Source: Euryarchaeota archaeon UBA229 (GTDB lineage: Archaea > Thermoplasmatota > Poseidoniia > Poseidoniales > Poseidoniaceae). From it: a stretch of DNA of 17,599 bases. The notes under the pieces are model-generated. The model had not been told where the DNA came from. It saw only the letters and a list, made by a program, of their open reading frames with translations, and ran no database searches. Both the position numbers and the translations under genes were made by a program. Within the stretch, counting starts at the first letter, position 1; each line of letters opens with the position of its first letter. Location: contig DAUW01000090.1 of assembly GCA_002505355.1 (NCBI GenBank), forward strand, positions 1 to 17,599. The letters are read 5' to 3'. This document shows, one piece after another, positions 15,336 through 17,599 of the stretch.

Positions 15336-16601
15336 TCAACATGCATCGAAAGCTTCGATGATATATTCTGTCAGCGGGCTTGTCCACGCTAACTCGCTGA
15401 TTCCATCCTTGCCCTCCGATGCGTAGATTCTAACAACGTCTCTAACTCTGACATTGCCATCGGACGAACGCGCAAGGATTGTCGCCGGTTTGATTACTTT
15501 GCCAGTTCCGTGTGGATCATAAACAGTGTCAAGTGCGTCTTTTAGGAACCAGTCAACCTTCCCGCCATCCTCACCTTCATACTTTTTCTTGACTTTTTTC
15601 GCCCCGAACATACCCCCACCGGATTTAGCTTTTGGTTTGTCCTTTTTGGTTGCCTTGGCTGCTGGTGCAGTGGTAGATTTCTTGCTTGACTTCTTCCCAC
15701 TAGGGGTTTTCTTTGCCGCATCTGGGATTGTTTTGTCAGCAAATTCTGCCGTTAGTTCTGCTCGAATCTCCTCTTGCAACTCTTTACGAATCTCTTTGGT
15801 TAACTTCTTTCGTAGTTTTTCTTCAATTTTTGCCGTATCGGTTTTGTCGAGCTTTGCAAATGCGTCGTCGCGCTCATCTTGAATCGCCTGCATGACATTG
15901 ATGTAATGAGATGCCACTTGTATTAGCGCAGTTTCCATTGATGCTTCAAGTTGCATGGATACAACCTCACTAGATGAATCACGCCACTTTCGCCATTGGA
16001 GCATGGTATTTGCATGAATGTCAGAGCCACACTTTGGGCAGAAACTGCGCTTTGGTGGTTTTAGAACGGGGATTGCCCTCATTGCATCGGGGTCGATACC
16101 TTCGTGTTCACCGCTTGCAACATCATGGATGTGAGTAGACGCTTCCATTCCTGTATCCATTGCAGTTCTGAATAAACCTTCATTCAAATCTAGTTTACCA
16201 TCTTGAATCAAATCCCAGGCATTAGTTCCTCTCACAACAGCGCGAACTGCAGCATTAGCCGCTGGCGAACTCCCCCAATCGCGCGCAATGTTTGCCTTGC
16301 TGGTGCTAATTTCAACCTCTCCAGCAGTAAATGCGTTAGATATGTCTACTTCTTCACCTTCAGCAGGTGCAGCAATGCCAAGATGAATCGGATTTGCCCC
16401 CTCTTCTATTTTGGCGATCATGTCGAATTTCTCCGCCATCGAAAGGTCGTCTCTCAATCGAATAACTTCTCTTAATTGATTAAGGTCGTGACCAGTTGAT
16501 GTGATTGGTCCTTGCGCATTCATGTCGTGCCCGCAAGACAGACAATATTTCGCGGCGGGTTCGACATCTGCTTCGCAGATTGGACAGTATACTCCCGCCA
16601 T
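15336..16601 (-). CDS. Zinc-ribbon protein with coiled coil and basic tail, function unknown
   Basis: A 421-residue soluble protein that I cannot assign to a family. The N-terminus has a complete zinc ribbon (Cys6, Cys9, Cys20, Cys23). A second CPKC (188-191) lacks a clear second Cys pair; His196 is nearby, so it may be degenerate. Residues about 240-290 are strongly helical and charged (EEKLRKKLTKEIRKELQEEI), a likely coiled coil. Residues 297-340 are a Lys/Ala/Ser/Pro-rich tail of the kind seen in DNA- or RNA-binding linkers. A compact C-terminal segment follows (about 348-421), with WFLKDALDTVYDPHGTGKVI. The start at 16601 places the zinc ribbon at the N-terminus. It lies 70 bp downstream of lysS on the same strand, with a palindrome between them. 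A nucleic-acid or ribosome-related role is only inferred. Confidence 0.8.
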   Translation of the reverse strand: MAGVYCPICEADVEPAAKYCLSCGHDMNAQGPITSTGHDLNQLREVIRLRDDLSMAEKFDMIAKIEEGANPIHLGIAAPAEGEEVDISNAFTAGEVEISTSKANIARDWGSSPAANAAVRAVVRGTNAWDLIQDGKLDLNEGLFRTAMDTGMEASTHIHDVASGEHEGIDPDAMRAIPVLKPPKRSFCPKCGSDIHANTMLQWRKWRDSSSEVVSMQLEASMETALIQVASHYINVMQAIQDERDDAFAKLDKTDTAKIEEKLRKKLTKEIRKELQEEIRAELTAEFADKTIPDAAKKTPSGKKSSKKSTTAPAAKATKKDKPKAKSGGGMFGAKKVKKKYEGEDGGKVDWFLKDALDTVYDPHGTGKVIKPATILARSSDGNVRVRDVVRIYASEGKDGISELAWTSPLTEYIIEAFDAC

Positions 16602-16636
16602 GTAGTGTGATGAGTACCCCTATCATTTGAATGGTG

Positions 16637-16651
16637 CGGATAGTATATCCG
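16637..16651. repeat. Inverted repeat upstream of the zinc-ribbon gene
   Basis: CGGATA-GTA-TATCCG is a perfect 6-bp inverted repeat with a 3-bp spacer, centred 43 bp before the zinc-ribbon ATG and inside the gap to lysS. On the minus strand AAATAAAT lies directly upstream of it and could be a TATA element. The position suits an operator or a core-promoter element. A weak RNA hairpin is the alternative; no T-run follows on the minus strand. Confidence 0.4.
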
Positions 16652-16671
16652 ATTTATTTTGGATTGTTGCC

Positions 16672-17599
16672 TTAATTCAAACAATCAAGGCATCTCTCGA
16701 ACTGTCTTATCACCTTTGGTTTGTCCAACTCAGCAATAATTGGTGCTAATTTTGGGCCTTTCTTACTCCCCATCAAGCATGTGTAAGCAACAGTGTACGC
16801 AACTCTAGGCGACTTTTCGATGGTTTTTGCTGATTCTACGATACAGGTTGCAATCGCTTCTACATCCCATTTGCAGTCATTGAGCATCCTAGTTAAATTG
16901 GCTAACACCAATCCGTCATCATCAGATAAATCACCCAATAATTCCAATGGGGGCTCATCGATGATCTTTATTCGCATTTCATCGGGGAAATGAGGTGAGT
17001 TGATCCATGTCCGCATTTTTTTCAGACGGTCAATAAGCACGCTTGAAGGCGGATTATTCTCATCCATGGACAGACTGTGCCAAACTTGGGCGTCATCAGT
17101 TTTTGTCTGAGCTAGTAAGGCTAAATGGCGGAATGAGACATTTGAAGAGTCCGTGTTGGAGTTGTGCCCGACTGATGATAATCTAACAGCACCCATGAGG
17201 TCCTCAAGCTGAACTTTTCTTCGTCTAGACAAAGTTTCGTCGTCGAGTTCTGCCGCAATATCTCTAGCACAACCTCGTTCGTAGTCATCTGCTAGATTTA
17301 CTAAACTCATCCCTGCATCAAATTCTATTGCCTTATTTGGTTTAGACCCAGCAATCAAGAAACGTAAAATTTCAGGTGGAACCAATTCCAGCGCCTCCAT
17401 TGGCCCGATAGTGTTGCCAGTGGATGAGGACATTGCGCCTTTTCCTTTCAGACTTATCCATTCATAGACCAAGGGTTGCGGTGCCTCATAGCCAAATAAT
17501 TGGCAAATTTCCTTTCCAGTATCGTAAGAACCACCTGAGGCACCGTGATCTTTACCAAATGCTTCACAGGTAACACCAATCCATGCCCATTTTGCAGGC
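16672..17599 (-). CDS. lysS: Lysyl-tRNA synthetase, class I (partial, N-terminal part beyond the window)
   Basis: The C-terminal 308 codons of a class I LysRS, which charges tRNA-Lys; most Euryarchaeota use this class instead of the class II enzyme. The frame is open to the right edge, so the gene continues outside and no start is visible; the first Met in frame (17472) is internal. Diagnostic motifs are GKDHGASGGSYDTGKEI near the edge, then YEWISLKGKGAMSSSTGN, the class I LysRS form of the KMSKS loop, followed by VPPEILRFLIAGSKPNKAIE and LVNLADDYER. The remaining ~200 residues correspond to the helical anticodon-binding part. The HIGH motif lies outside the window. It is probably the upstream partner of the zinc-ribbon gene on this strand. 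Confidence 0.95.
   Translation of the reverse strand, partial: PAKWAWIGVTCEAFGKDHGASGGSYDTGKEICQLFGYEAPQPLVYEWISLKGKGAMSSSTGNTIGPMEALELVPPEILRFLIAGSKPNKAIEFDAGMSLVNLADDYERGCARDIAAELDDETLSRRRKVQLEDLMGAVRLSSVGHNSNTDSSNVSFRHLALLAQTKTDDAQVWHSLSMDENNPPSSVLIDRLKKMRTWINSPHFPDEMRIKIIDEPPLELLGDLSDDDGLVLANLTRMLNDCKWDVEAIATCIVESAKTIEKSPRVAYTVAYTCLMGSKKGPKLAPIIAELDKPKVIRQFERCLDCLN

Noticed and set aside
15344..15360. CATCGAA-AGC-TTCGATG hairpin just after carB, as a terminator
   Set aside because: It lies within the last codons of the zinc-ribbon gene, which explain the sequence, and no T-run follows on the carB strand.
15526..15882. 118-residue hydrophobic plus-strand frame rich in Phe and Ser
   Set aside because: It is the complement of the Lys- and Glu-rich part of the zinc-ribbon gene, which naturally yields Phe/Leu/Ser codons.

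Overview
The window most likely comes from a planktonic euryarchaeon of the Thermoplasmatota side, such as Marine Group II (Poseidoniales) or Marine Group III. This is inferred from four things. The first 85 bases are the 3' end of an archaeal-type 16S rRNA, and it is followed by a hairpin terminator instead of a spacer and 23S gene; unlinked rRNA genes are known in Thermoplasmatales. Trm56, an archaeal tRNA methyltransferase, is present. The lysyl-tRNA synthetase is class I. These sit beside bacterial-looking genes (thiolase, dihydropteroate synthase, LemA, TauE/SafE) in a compact genome of moderate to low GC (estimated by eye). The 16S tail is too short to settle the lineage.

Layout: 1-134 holds the 16S end and its terminator. 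156-1052 (-) is an NADK2-like NAD kinase. Divergent from it on + are a four-helix membrane protein of unknown function (1132-1725), a GIDE-domain membrane protein (1765-3123) and a thiolase (3155-4372). The thiolase converges with a TauE/SafE permease (4375-5172, -). A divergent intergenic region leads into a + cluster: LemA (5277-5849), a Rossmann-DHH-DHHA1 phosphoesterase (5878-7269) and a TraB/PrgY-family membrane protein (7271-8431). Dihydropteroate synthase (8428-9291, -) overlaps the end of TraB by 4 bp. Next on + are a small membrane protein (9362-9979) and Trm56 (10005-10550), then a 133-bp intergenic region and carA-carB (10684-15333). On the - strand to the window edge are a zinc-ribbon protein with a basic tail (15336-16601) and a truncated class I LysRS (16672-17599).

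Functionally, carAB makes carbamoyl phosphate for pyrimidines and arginine; folP is a folate step; NAD kinase supplies NADP; thiolase handles acyl-CoA/acetoacetyl-CoA; Trm56 and LysRS serve tRNA maturation and charging. The part least explained by known pathways is the set of membrane-associated proteins: GIDE, LemA, DHH phosphoesterase, TraB and two small orphan membrane proteins. LemA-DHH-TraB looks like one transcription unit and is the best candidate for an undescribed membrane-linked module.

No tRNA gene, CRISPR array, insertion sequence or phage gene was seen. No gene-free stretch exceeds about 135 bp. Several start codons are TTG or GTG supported by a GAGG Shine-Dalgarno motif, matching the anti-SD visible at the 16S end.
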